Positions 9,611-18,367 of a stretch of DNA of 64,000 nucleotides are shown here, piece by piece. A model generated the notes under the pieces. It saw only the letters and a program-made list of their open reading frames with translations, did not search any database and was not told where the DNA came from. The stretch's first letter is position 1. Each line of letters opens with the position of its first letter. A program made the position numbers and the translations under genes. Source of the stretch: Lacinutrix neustonica (GTDB taxonomy: Bacteria > Bacteroidota > Bacteroidia > Flavobacteriales > Flavobacteriaceae); contig NZ_CP113088.1 of NCBI RefSeq assembly GCF_026625145.1, positions 682,001 through 746,000 of the forward strand. Reading direction: 5' to 3'.

Positions 9611-9653
9611 TAAAAGTATCCTGAATCTCAGTATTATAAAATGATATTAGTCA
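9611..9653 (-). promoter_or_regulatory. Degenerate FNR-like operator and -7 box upstream of the WG-repeat gene
   Basis: TGATATTAGTCA at 9642-9653 differs from TGATnnnnATCA at one position. On the minus strand TACTTTTA (9618-9611), one mismatch from TAnnTTTG, again sits 33 bp from the palindrome centre. The spacing match is the main support; the single mismatch makes this weaker than the other sites. Confidence 0.35.
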
Positions 9654-9675
9654 TGTAAACAATGAAAAAAAACTA

Positions 9676-10374
9676 TTACAAGGTCGCTAAGGCAATCTCT
9701 ACCATTTGATTAAAGGTACTCTCGCGTTCCTCTGAAGACGTCTTTTGCTTAGTAACTAGTGAGTCTGAAATGGTTAAAATAGCTAATGCTTTAACATCAA
9801 ATTTAGCCGCAATGGTATAGAGTCCTGCTGCTTCCATTTCAACACACAGCACACCAAAGTCTGCCCATTTTTTATAAGAGTCGAAATCGTCCTCATAAAA
9901 TTCATCTGCAGAGAGTACATTCCCTGCTTTAATAGGAATGTTTTTATCTTTAGCATAAAGGGCCGCCTTCATAAAAAGCTCAAAGTTAGCAGTGGGTGAA
10001 TAATCGGCATTTATAAAACGTGAATTATTAATGCCGGACGTTGAAGACGCAGACATGGCAATAATGATATCGCGAATTTTTACGTCTTTGTGATACGACC
10101 CTGCAGAGCCCACGCGTATTAAATTTTTAACTCCGTAGTCATTAATTAATTCATGACAGTAAATTAAGGCAGATGGTATCCCCATTCCTGTGCCTTGTAC
10201 AGATACCCGTTTCCCATTATAACTTCCGGTATACCCTAACATACCGCGAACTTCGTTATAACAAACAGTGTCTTTTAAAAAGGTTTCTGCAATCCATTTG
10301 GCGCGCATAGGATCACCAGGCAATAATACGGTTTCTGCAATGTCATCTTTTTTTGCTTCAATATGTATACTCAA
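9676..10374 (-). CDS. deoD: Purine-nucleoside phosphorylase, DeoD type
   Basis: Cleaves purine (deoxy)nucleosides with phosphate to base and (deoxy)ribose 1-phosphate. 232 residues, the usual size for the hexameric bacterial enzyme. Motifs: phosphate-binding GDPMRAKWIAE and GTGMGIPSALIY, nucleoside-binding ESTF-type acidic segment VEMEAAGLYTIAAKF, and catalytic Asp in TISDSL. It is the last gene of the TerB-like/thioredoxin/deoC/deoD operon (2-base gap after deoC), which joins purine salvage to deoxyribose catabolism. Confidence 0.95.
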   Translation of the reverse strand: MSIHIEAKKDDIAETVLLPGDPMRAKWIAETFLKDTVCYNEVRGMLGYTGSYNGKRVSVQGTGMGIPSALIYCHELINDYGVKNLIRVGSAGSYHKDVKIRDIIIAMSASSTSGINNSRFINADYSPTANFELFMKAALYAKDKNIPIKAGNVLSADEFYEDDFDSYKKWADFGVLCVEMEAAGLYTIAAKFDVKALAILTISDSLVTKQKTSSEERESTFNQMVEIALATL

Positions 10375-10376
10375 AA

Positions 10377-11024
10377 TTATTGTGGGTTTAAAACAATTTG
10401 TATTCCGGAGGAGGTGCCAATTCGGGAGACCCCTAAATCTATATATTTTTTAGCTGTTGTCGTGTTTTTTATGCCCCCTGAAGCTTTTATTTTCAATTGA
10501 TCTTTAACTTCCGCTTTCATTAACTTAACAGTGTCAAACGTAGCACCACCAGAACCAAAGCCAGTCGAGGTTTTAATATAGTCGGCCCCAGCGTTTATAG
10601 ATAATTTGCAGGCTATTTTTATTTCCGTGTCTGTTAAATAGCACGTTTCAAAAATGACTTTCAACACTCTGTCTCCTATTTCCTTTTTTATTTCTAAAAT
10701 CTCGTGTTCAAGAGTTTTAAAAGCTTTTGCCTTAAGTAAGCCCAAATTAATCACCATATCAATCTCATCGGCGCCATCTAAAACAGATTGGCTGGCTTCA
10801 AAGACTTTAGCGTTAGTCGCCATGGCACCTAAGGGAAAACCAATAACAGATGCTATTTTAATTTCTGAATTGAGCAACTGCTCTTTTGCAAGAGTAACAT
10901 AACAACCATTCACACAAACCGCAACGAACTCATATTGCTTGGCTTCATCGCACAAGGTTATAATGTGATCTGGAGTTGCTGTTGGTTTAAGTAAAGTGTG
11001 GTCTATATACTCGTTAATTTGCAT
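10377..11024 (-). CDS. deoC: Deoxyribose-phosphate aldolase
   Basis: Class I aldolase splitting 2-deoxyribose 5-phosphate into glyceraldehyde 3-phosphate and acetaldehyde. 215 residues, full length. The Schiff-base Lys is in YIKTSTGFGSGGAT; the second active-site Lys is in LKIKASGGIKN; the N-terminal motif is YIDHTLLKPTAT. Its ATG at 11024 overlaps the stop of the repaired thioredoxin gene (TAATG), so the two are coupled. Confidence 0.95.
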   Translation of the reverse strand: MQINEYIDHTLLKPTATPDHIITLCDEAKQYEFVAVCVNGCYVTLAKEQLLNSEIKIASVIGFPLGAMATNAKVFEASQSVLDGADEIDMVINLGLLKAKAFKTLEHEILEIKKEIGDRVLKVIFETCYLTDTEIKIACKLSINAGADYIKTSTGFGSGGATFDTVKLMKAEVKDQLKIKASGGIKNTTTAKKYIDLGVSRIGTSSGIQIVLNPQ

Positions 11025-11322
11025 TATTGATGAGACTTTATAATAGTTACAATCTCATTTTTTTGTAACACTCGGACTGGCGCCACAATTGTTTACCATT
11101 TTTAAAAAGCAACAATGTTGGCACGCCACGAACTTGGTATTTTGAGGCTAAGGGCTGGTTTTTATCCACATCAATCTTTATGATTTTCACCTGATCACCA
11201 AGGACTTCTTTTACTTCTTTTAAGATGGGAGCTAATAGTTTACATGGCCCACACCAATTGGCATGAAAATCCACTAAAACAGGGATCTCTGAATTTATAA
11301 TGGTGTTAAAACTGTTTTTCAT
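11024..11322 (-). CDS. Thioredoxin, one frame break at a CCGGA site
   Basis: Small disulfide reductase, about 98 residues after repair. The active site WCGPCK is near residue 25, with cis-Pro in [12 protein letters not shown]. The frame slips at 11072-11076: minus-strand TCCGAG should be TCCGGAG. The repaired end reads [18 protein letters not shown] and stops in a TAATG overlap with deoC. A shorter reading that ignores the slip would end at 11047 with an unrelated tail. No signal peptide, so cytoplasmic. Confidence 0.88.
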
Positions 11323-11709
11323 TTATTTTTTAATTTTGAAGGCTAAATCTAATCTTGCAAGCAAGATGAGTTCAGACTTATTTTTTCTTGCAAAACTGGA
11401 AGCCACTTTGTTTGCTGTGCTTAAAATTAAATGTTTTATTTGATTTGTGAATAAGGCTTCGTTATTATTTTTAAAGGCCATAAAACTTTTAAAACAATCT
11501 TCAGCATTATATTCTTGATCCTCATGTAACCAATTAAAAACGTCAAGAATAGGGAAAGCTTCTGACCCCGTGGCCCATTCCTTTTCTATGACATGCTCTA
11601 AAGTACTAATTTCTACCTCATGCACTTCACCATCAGCTAATGCTATCGCATAGAACAGTTTGCCTAGATTTTGGTAAAAAGCGCGTGGATAATTGTTTTC
11701 CCCTTTCAT
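11323..11709 (-). CDS. TerB-like tellurite-resistance family protein
   Basis: A 128-residue helical protein. The segment GKLFYAIALADGEVHEVEIS matches the acidic helix-loop of TerB/DjlA-N domains, which carry conserved Asp/Glu and may bind metal. First gene of the operon with thioredoxin, deoC and deoD; its stop abuts the thioredoxin ATG with no gap. A shared FNR-like operator (11761-11772) faces both this operon and the kinase operon. Function beyond the fold unknown. Confidence 0.7.
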   Translation of the reverse strand: MKGENNYPRAFYQNLGKLFYAIALADGEVHEVEISTLEHVIEKEWATGSEAFPILDVFNWLHEDQEYNAEDCFKSFMAFKNNNEALFTNQIKHLILSTANKVASSFARKNKSELILLARLDLAFKIKK

Positions 11710-11729
11710 GTTACCATATGTTTACCAAG

Positions 11730-11804
11730 CGAAACTAAAGGGTCTTTCCTAACTTAACAATGATATATATCAGTAATACCAATTCATTCGTTATATATTT
11801 TTTG
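11730..11804. promoter_or_regulatory. Bidirectional FNR-like operator with divergent -7 boxes
   Basis: A perfect palindrome TGATATATATCA lies at 11761-11772. Toward the kinase (plus strand) a -7-like TATTTTTTG is at 11796-11804; toward the TerB-like operon (minus strand) TAGTTTCG is at 11737-11730, one mismatch from TAnnTTTG. Both box centres are about 33 bp from the palindrome centre, so one dimer could act as class II activator on both sides. The plus-side box has one extra T. Confidence 0.6.
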
Positions 11805-11840
11805 TAATTTTATCAAAAATACAAACTACAAAAATCCGCA

Positions 11841-13720
11841 ATGTTTCAGAATAATCAGGATGTTTTTCAAATTTTATCTGAAGCCATCTCAGAAGGCATT
11901 CTTATCGTAGATGAACATCAAAATATCGTCGCAGTAAACGCGTCAACAGAGGCTATGTTTGGCTATGCTAAAGACGAATTACTAGAGCAACCCATTAGCA
12001 CTTTAATTCCACGAGAATACCATAAAAACCATGATCATCATTTTGACACCTTTTATAAACATAGTGAAAAACGCACCATGGGAAAGGGCCGTGCCCTTTT
12101 TGGAACTAAAAAAAGTGGCGATACGTTTCCCGTAGAAGTGGGTTTAAATCCCTTTACCATTTATGATAAGACCTATGTTATGGCATTGGTTATAGACATT
12201 ACCGAACGTAAGGAAAAGGAACGGGATTTAATGATGAAAAGTGAGGCACTACAATCTGCCAGTAATGGAATTATTATCACAGATGCCCTTAAAAAAGATA
12301 ATCCGATCATTTATTGTAATCCCGCTTTTGAGAAATTAACGGGCTATTCTGAAGCGGAGATATTAAATAAAAACTGTCGGTTTTTACAGGCTGATGATAG
12401 AGACCAAGAGAGTGTAAAAGCACTAAGACAAGCTGTAAAACAAGGTAAGAGTTGTCAAACCGTTATTAGAAATTATAAAAAAGACGGCACATTATTCGGA
12501 ACGATTTAAATATTACTCCTGTTAAGGATAAAAGCGGGGTTATTACGCATTTTATAGGGATTCAAAATGATGTTACTGAGCAAAAAATTAGCGAACAGGA
12601 ACGCAATCACCTAGCAACCATTTTTGATGAATCCCTTAATGAGATTTTCGTTTTCGATGCTAAAACCCTGAAATTTGTAAATGTTAACTATGGCGGGCAG
12701 AAAAATATTGGGTATTCTTTAGCGGAATTAAAAACAATGACACCGCTTGATATTAAACCAGATTTATCTGAGGTTACCTTTCAAAAAATTATTGATCCGT
12801 TATTAGACGGACAGGAAGAAAATATTGAATTTGAAACAAGACACCAGCGTCGAGATGGCTCTTTTTATCCAATACAAGTACATTTACAGTTGTCTACTTT
12901 AGGTGATAAATCAGTATTTGTTGCTATTATTATGGATATTACCGAGCTAAAAAACTATACCCAAAGACTTGAAAAAACAGTGGAAGAGCGAACAAAACAA
13001 TTAAAAGACGCATTAGAAACTGAAAAAGAACTTAATGAGCTTAAAACAAAGTTTCTCTCTCTAGTCTCGCATGAATTTAAAACACCATTAACAGGGATTC
13101 TAACCTCTAGTATGTTGCTTAGTAAGTACACCCTAGAAACCCAGCAAGAGAAACGCGATAAACATATTGAAACGATTACCAACAAAGTGCATTATCTTAA
13201 TAGTATTCTAAATGATTTCTTATCTGTAGAAAAATTGGAAACAGGAAAGGTGACTTATAAGTTTACAACTTTTAAGTTAAGCAAAGTGGTTAATGAGGTG
13301 ATTTACAATGCAAACATGCTCTTGAAAGAAGGACAAAAAATTAATTATCCCGAGAACATAGATGATATCATACTTACTCAGGATGAAAAAACGATTGAAC
13401 TGTCTCTTTCAAATTTAGTACATAATGCCATTAAATACTCCCCTGAAAAGACTACAATACAATTAAATATCCATCAAGATCAAACTCAAACCGTGTTTGA
13501 AGTCATAGATAGTGGTATTGGTATCCCTAAAAAAGATCAAAAGAATATTTTTAATCGGTATTTTAGAGCTGAAAACGCGTTACTCAGTCAAGGTACTGGC
13601 ATAGGCTTAAATATTGTAAAAACACACCTTGAAAATTTAGGCGGTAGTATTCATTTTATAAGTCAGGAACAAAAAGGTTCAACATTTACGATGATTATTC
13701 CAAACACACCAAATCAATGA
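11841..13720 (+). CDS. PAS-LOV-PAS sensor histidine kinase, one frame break at a CCGGA site
   Basis: Soluble hybrid sensor, about 626 residues after repair. Domains: PAS1 (about 8-125), LOV (about 132-250), a third PAS (about 255-375), a coiled coil (KTVEERTKQLKDALETEKE), HisKA with phospho-acceptor His in SLVSHEFKTPLTG (about residue 411) and HATPase_c with N box NLVHNAIKYSPEK and G boxes DSGIGIP and GTGIGLNIV. The LOV call rests on NCRFLQ with Cys-179, the flavin-adduct cysteine, the NYKKDGTLF strand and HFIGIQNDVTE. The frame slips at 12495-12500, TTCGGA for TTCCGGA (or TTCTGG, which would restore the usual Trp). No membrane helices. The stop overlaps the regulator ATG by 4 bases. Confidence 0.88.
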
Positions 13721-14772
13721 AAAACGTTTTATTAATAGAAGATGATGCTGTATTACGTGAAAATACGGGCGAGTTATTAGAGCTAGCAAATTATAAAGTC
13801 CATACTGCAGCCAATGGTAAAATAGGTTTAGAAATTGCAAAGCAGAAAATGCCCGACATTATCGTGTGTGATATCATGATGCGAGAATTAGATGGTTACG
13901 GGGTACTGAATGGCTTGTCTAAAAATGCCGATACAAAGCATATCCCTTTTATCTTTTTATCAGCCAAAACCGAAAGGCAAGATGTTAGAAAAGGCATGGA
14001 CTTGGGTGCAGACGACTATATTACAAAACCTTTTAGCGAAGATGAGCTCATTAGTGCCATAGAAAGCCGTTTAGCTAAGGTTTCTATTTTAATGGATTTA
14101 AAAACTCAGCAAGCCAATCCTGCTGAAGAAACAAATGACAATGAACTTAGAACATTAAATGATCTTAAAAATTTCTTTGATGATAATGGTAATCTTTTTT
14201 CTTACACCAAAGATGACATCATCTACACAGAAGGACATAACTCAAATTATATTTACTTGGTAATTAAAGGAGTGATTAAATGTCATAAATTGGATGAACA
14301 AGGTAAAGAATTAACAACCGCTTTACATAAAGAGGATGATTTGTTTGGCTATACGTCGTTTACCCAAAACATTCCTTATCAGGAAACAGCTACCGCAATG
14401 GAAAACGTAGAACTGGTGGGTATTTCTAAAAATGAACTCAAGTCCGTTTTAAATAGTAATCACAAAGTAACTTTAGAGTTAATACAACTCTTAACAGATG
14501 ACATTTACGGAGTAAAGAATCAATTGCTTCAAATGGCCTATAGTTCGGTTAATAAAAAAACTGCGGCAACCCTTTTGAAATTTGCAGAGAAATTAAATCG
14601 TAATCCCGAAGATCCTATAAAAATATCAAGAAACGATTTAGCTAGTGTTGCTGGTATTGCAACAGAAACACTTATTAGAACCATGTCTACTTTTAAAAAG
14701 CAAGGCCTTATTGAAATTGAAGGCAGAAACATTCGAATTCTTGATCTTGAAGGACTAAAAGCAGTAAGTTAA
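13717..14772 (+). CDS. Response regulator fused to Crp/FNR-type DNA-binding protein
   Basis: A 351-residue fusion. The receiver domain (1-120) has acidic pocket EDD, phospho-acceptor Asp-52 in VCDIMMRELDG, Thr/Ser in FLSAKT and Lys in YITKPF. A cNMP-binding-type beta roll (about 160-265: TEGHNSNYIYLVIKGVIKCH) follows, then a Crp-type HTH (about 285-351). The recognition helix ASVAGIATETLIRTMSTFKK has E-T-x-x-R, which in FNR contacts TTGAT half-sites. No Cys cluster for Fe-S is present, so oxygen is not sensed directly; the signal is probably phosphorylation by the coupled kinase. Its operon carries the TGATnnnnATCA box, suggesting autoregulation. Confidence 0.9.
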   Translation: MKNVLLIEDDAVLRENTGELLELANYKVHTAANGKIGLEIAKQKMPDIIVCDIMMRELDGYGVLNGLSKNADTKHIPFIFLSAKTERQDVRKGMDLGADDYITKPFSEDELISAIESRLAKVSILMDLKTQQANPAEETNDNELRTLNDLKNFFDDNGNLFSYTKDDIIYTEGHNSNYIYLVIKGVIKCHKLDEQGKELTTALHKEDDLFGYTSFTQNIPYQETATAMENVELVGISKNELKSVLNSNHKVTLELIQLLTDDIYGVKNQLLQMAYSSVNKKTAATLLKFAEKLNRNPEDPIKISRNDLASVAGIATETLIRTMSTFKKQGLIEIEGRNIRILDLEGLKAVS

Positions 14773-14790
14773 AGGAAGAAATCACGAATA

Positions 14791-14833
14791 TGATTTATAT
14801 CATTTTTTAAAAAAATCCTTCCCTATACATTTG
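14791..14833 (+). promoter_or_regulatory. FNR-like operator and perfect -7 box for the first universal stress protein
   Basis: TGATTTATATCA at 14791-14802 and TACATTTG at 14826-14833, an exact TAnnTTTG. Centre-to-centre spacing is 33 bp, placing the palindrome near -41. This is the clearest copy of the arrangement in the window. Confidence 0.7.
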
Positions 14834-14892
14834 TCTTATACCCACGCTCGTATTAACAAACTACAAGCAGGTGTTAATTAAGATAAATTTAA

Positions 14893-15734
14893 ATGAAGAC
14901 TATTCTATTACCAACAGATTTTTCTGAGAATTCATGGAATGCCATTGTTTATGCGCTTAATTTCCTTGAAAAAGAGCCCTGTACATTCTATTTATTACAC
15001 GTCAATAGATTGAGTGACGTCATGACTAGTGAATTACCTTACTCCAATGTTCCGAAGTAATAGAAAACACATATACTAAGCCCGCAAAAAAAAAGCTACG
15101 CCAATTTTTAATGCGCATTTCAGAAGCATTCCCTAATAATAAAAACCACACGTTTTACACACTTACCGATTACAATTTTTTTATTGAGTCTATAAGAAAA
15201 CACGTGGAAGAAAAAAAAATAGACCTCATTATTATGAGTACTAAGGGTGCTTCTAGCATACAAAGGCACATCGTTGGCACCAATACTGGAGATATTATAA
15301 CCAAGGTTCATTGTACCACGTTAGTGGTGCCGGAAAACGCGAAATTTACAAGTCTTGAGGAAATTGCTTTTCCTACAGATTTTTTACAATTCTACGGTGT
15401 AAAAACGTTAATACCCCTTACAGATATTTTAGAACGTCATGAAAGCGCCTTAAAAATACTTCATATTAGTAAAAAAGAGTTTCAATTGAATAATGATCAA
15501 CAAAAAAACAAAGAATTTTTAGATGATTATTTTAATAGTCATCATCATAGTTTTCACTTTTTAACAAATAAAAGAGTGGAAAGCGCCGTACAGTGTTTTG
15601 TGGAAAGCCGAGGGATCAGTATGATTGCCATGGTTGCAAAAAACCTAAACTATTTTCAGCAAATATTATTTCATACAAGAGTTGAAGAAATAAGTTATCA
15701 AACCGAAATACCTTTTTTGGTGTTACACGAATAA
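14893..15734 (+). CDS. Universal stress protein 1 (tandem UspA domains), one frame break at a CCGGA site
   Basis: About 280 residues with two UspA domains. Domain 1 starts MKTILLPTDFSENSWNAIVY and has a nucleotide-loop-like segment STKGASSIQRHIVGTNT. Domain 2 has lost the Gly loop (reads VAKNLNYFQQILFHTR). The frame breaks at 15051-15055: TCCGAAG should be TCCGGAAG, giving NVPEVIENTY. A short reading from 15111 would miss the whole first UspA half. Followed after 12 bases by a small membrane protein. Usp proteins aid survival in growth arrest, oxidative or low-oxygen stress; the ligand here is unknown. Confidence 0.85.
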
Positions 15735-15746
15735 AAAATAACTATT

Positions 15747-16133
15747 ATGGACATTTCAATCTTTTTAGCCAAGTTTTGGGGGTGGTATATTATCATTTTC
15801 TTTGTTATATTAAGTATAAACCCTAGACGAATTAAACAAATTTTTCAGGACTTAAAAGATGAGAAATTTCTTATATTATCTGCATTCCTAGCAATAATTA
15901 TCGGCCTATTAAACTTATTGTTTCATAATATTTGGGAACCTAGTTGGAAAATTGTTATCACATTAATAGGTTGGTTTTCATTATCTATTGGCCTATTCTT
16001 ATTCATTTTTCCAAAGCGCACTTCGTCTTGGTTAATATTAGTTAATGTAAAACTGGTGCAAACACTTTATACCTTATTACTAATTATTGGAATGTATTTA
16101 CTCAATGTTGCCTATGGTTTTATTCTATATTAA
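15747..16133 (+). CDS. Small four-helix membrane protein of unknown function
   Basis: A 128-residue protein with four predicted membrane segments: WGWYIIIFFVILSI, FLILSAFLAIIIGLLNLLF, IVITLIGWFSLSIGLFLFIF and LVQTLYTLLLIIGMYLLNV. Between helices 1 and 2 is a basic/acidic cytosolic loop (PRRIKQIFQDLKDEK). No catalytic motif seen and I do not recognise the family. It follows USP1 with a 12-base gap, so it is probably in the same FNR-box-driven unit. Confidence 0.7.
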   Translation: MDISIFLAKFWGWYIIIFFVILSINPRRIKQIFQDLKDEKFLILSAFLAIIIGLLNLLFHNIWEPSWKIVITLIGWFSLSIGLFLFIFPKRTSSWLILVNVKLVQTLYTLLLIIGMYLLNVAYGFILY

Positions 16134-16144
16134 TTTTATGACAC

Positions 16145-16187
16145 TGATATATATCATATTTTAAAAATTATTTGTATATTACTTTAG
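16145..16187 (+). promoter_or_regulatory. FNR-like operator and -7 box upstream of the candidate small RNA
   Basis: Perfect palindrome TGATATATATCA at 16145-16156 and TACTTTAG (one mismatch from TAnnTTTG) at 16180-16187, 33 bp centre to centre. Predicted transcript start is about 16194. No convincing gene with an ATG follows before the terminator at 16500. Confidence 0.6.
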
Positions 16188-16193
16188 TTTTTT

Positions 16194-16531
16194 TCTTAAA
16201 AGAGACGTATATAAGACTTTAACATACATCTATAAATCGTAAGACCTTATAGCATGTAGAAGTGATCAAATTTAGTTTATTTGGCAGCAAATACTTTGGC
16301 TATCTTTCAAGCAAAGAAATCTTTAGGATTACTATTTGTCAAGTAGTAAAATTAATCACTTATAAAGAAACAGGAAGCCTAAAACTTCCTGTTTCTATCA
16401 TAAAAATGGCTATTAATCAATTGCTCTATATTCATTATGTTTCTATTGAACGACACTTAATGAAGTTTGAGGTAATCTAAACCTTAGGCAATGAGACTTA
16501 AAAAGGAATGCAGAATAGCGTTCCTTTTTTT
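16194..16531 (+). ncRNA. Candidate FNR-box-controlled small RNA (or unrecognised small peptide gene)
   Basis: Between a good operator/promoter (16145-16187) and a strong terminator (16500-16531) lies about 340 bases without a recognisable gene. Inside is a perfect 12-bp hairpin at 16366-16396 (AGAAACAGGAAG / CTTCCTGTTTCT, 7-base loop). A 72-codon frame at 16262-16480 starts with GTG, has no homologue I recognise and would include the hairpin, so I favour an RNA. The ends are inferred from promoter geometry and terminator position. Confidence 0.45.
16500..16531 (+). terminator. Intrinsic terminator of the candidate small RNA unit
   Basis: Stem AAAAAGGAATGC / GCGTTCCTTTTT with a 6-base loop, followed by a T-run. 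It separates the small-RNA unit from the next operator at 16559. Confidence 0.8.
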
Positions 16532-16558
16532 GTTTTCAATAAAAACACATCTCACATC

Positions 16559-16601
16559 TGATAAATATCATGGTTTCTTTTTTGAATACGTGTTAATTTA
16601 A
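16559..16601 (+). promoter_or_regulatory. FNR-like operator for the USP2-USP3 unit
   Basis: Perfect palindrome TGATAAATATCA at 16559-16570. At the position expected from the other sites there is TAATTTAA (16594-16601), two mismatches from TAnnTTTG, so the -7 box is weaker. The ATG of USP2 is 21 bases further. Confidence 0.55.
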
Positions 16602-16621
16602 TACTCTAAAAAGATTGTACT

Positions 16622-17473
16622 ATGAAAAGCATACTAATTCCAACCGATTTTTCAGATAACGCCTTGAATGCTTTAAAATATGCTTTAGAGCTGTTCAAAT
16701 ATGAAAGAGCCGAATTTTATTTTTTACATGCTTACGAAGATGACATTTACAATGACGAGCGTTTACTTAATCAGGATGTTTTTGAAGAGGTCGTAGAGAG
16801 TGTTAGAACCCGTTCTCAAGACTATCTCAAATCGTTTTTAGAGGTTGCAAACACCCTTTCTCCCAATCCTAAATATACCTACCATACGATTTCTGCGTAC
16901 AATTCTCTTATAGATGAAGCAGATAAAATAGCGACCGATAAAAATATAGATCTCATTGTTATGGGAACAAAAGGAAAAACAAATGATAGCGCTATTACTT
17001 TTGGAAGCCACACACTACAAGTCTTAAAATATGTACAATGTCCGGTTTTAGTAATCCCGAACACTACCACTATAAACAACCTAAACACATTGTTTTTCCT
17101 ACTAATTTTATGATTCCTTACAAAAGAAGAGAGTTGAAATTATTATGCGAAATAGCCGCTCCATATCGGGCAGTGATAGATTTGTTATACATCTCAAAGC
17201 ACGAAAAACTTTCCGAGACGTCAAGAAGATAACAAAAGGTTTATAACTGAAGAACTACCTAAGAACGAAGTGAATTTTAAAGTAGTAGATAATAAAAACA
17301 TGACCAATGCCATTTATATTCATATGAAAGAAAACAACAGTGATTTATTGGTCATGGTCAATACCAGGCATTCGTTTCTAGAGAATATTCTATTTGAATC
17401 TGCAGTAGATAAAATGACCTTACATATAGATGTTCCTTTTTTGGCTATGCAAAATATGAGACGCGATTATTAA
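16622..17473 (+). CDS. Universal stress protein 2 (tandem UspA domains), two frame breaks at CCGGA sites
   Basis: About 283 residues after repair. Domain 1 (MKSILIPTDFSDNALNALKY) ends with GTKGKTNDSAITFGSHTLQV, a recognisable but altered nucleotide loop, then CPVLVIPEHYHYKQPKHIVF after restoring CCCGGA at 17056-17060. A second break at 17212-17218 (TCCGAGA for TCCGGA) leads into EDNKRFITEELPKNEVNFK and the degenerate domain 2 (VNTRHSFLENILFESAV, ending DVPFLAMQ). USP3 follows after 17 bases with no promoter box, so the two are co-transcribed. Confidence 0.83.
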
Positions 17474-17490
17474 TTGTTAATCCATATAAA

Positions 17491-18337
17491 ATGAAAAACA
17501 TACTATTACCCACAGATTTCTCAGATAATTCCTGGAACGCCATTGTTTACGCCTTACAATTGTTTAAAGATGACACGTGTAATTTTTGCTTACTAAACAC
17601 GTACACCCCTATTTTTTATCATATGGAGCAGGTTTTGGTTACCTCCCCACAAATGAGTTTAGAAAGCATCGTTAGAGAGAATTCTGAGAGAAGACTTGAA
17701 GAAATGAAGACGCGTATGGAGCAGGAATTTGGTAATCCTAATCATACGTATTCTAGTATTTCTGCCTTTAACACCTTAATTGGCGAAATAGAGGAACTCT
17801 ACAAAGCTAACGTCATGGATCTAATAGTGATGGGCACTAAAGGTGCTTCCGGTTTAAAGGAAGTTCTCTTTGGAACCAATACGGTACATACCATTAAAAA
17901 TTCAAAATGTCCTGTTTTAGCTATTCCGAGACAATTTTGAGTATGAAGCACCGCATGAGATTTTATTTCCTTCAGATTATGAGGTGCCTTTTACACAAAA
18001 ACAACTACAACCTATTATAAATATTGCTTCCAATCACAAGGCTAGAATACATGTGTTGCATGTTTCCTATGGCCAGGATCTTACTGAAAAACAAGAAAAA
18101 AACAAACACAAGTTAGAAACGTATTTTAAAACCATTTCTAATATTTTTCATGAGCTAAGCAATCAAGATGTTTCAGTAGCTATTTCAAACTTTCAAATGA
18201 AAGCACGCATCAATTTACTGGTTATGATGAACAACAAGCACTCCTTTTTTGAAAACGTGTTTTTTAAAGCAAAAATAAACCAGATAAGCTTTCATTTAAA
18301 TATTCCTTTTTTAGTGATTCCTTCAAAAAACAAATAA
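17491..18337 (+). CDS. Universal stress protein 3 (tandem UspA domains), one frame break at a CCGGA site
   Basis: About 281 residues. Domain 1, MKNILLPTDFSDNSWNAIVY, is nearly identical at its start to USP1 and has the loop GTKGASGLKEVLFGTNTVHT. The frame breaks at 17925-17931 (TCCGAGA for TCCGGA), giving AIPDNFEYEAPHEILFPSD. Domain 2 is degenerate like USP1 and USP2 (MNNKHSFFENVFFKAKI, ending NIPFLVIPS). Probably a tandem duplicate of an ancestor shared with USP1. Confidence 0.85.
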
Positions 18338-18367
18338 CTTTATTATAATTTTGAGTACCTTTAAGTA

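Noticed and set aside
16262-16480. 72-codon reading frame starting with GTG
   Set aside because: No recognised homology, no good start, and it spans a perfect hairpin; kept only as an alternative within the small-RNA entry.
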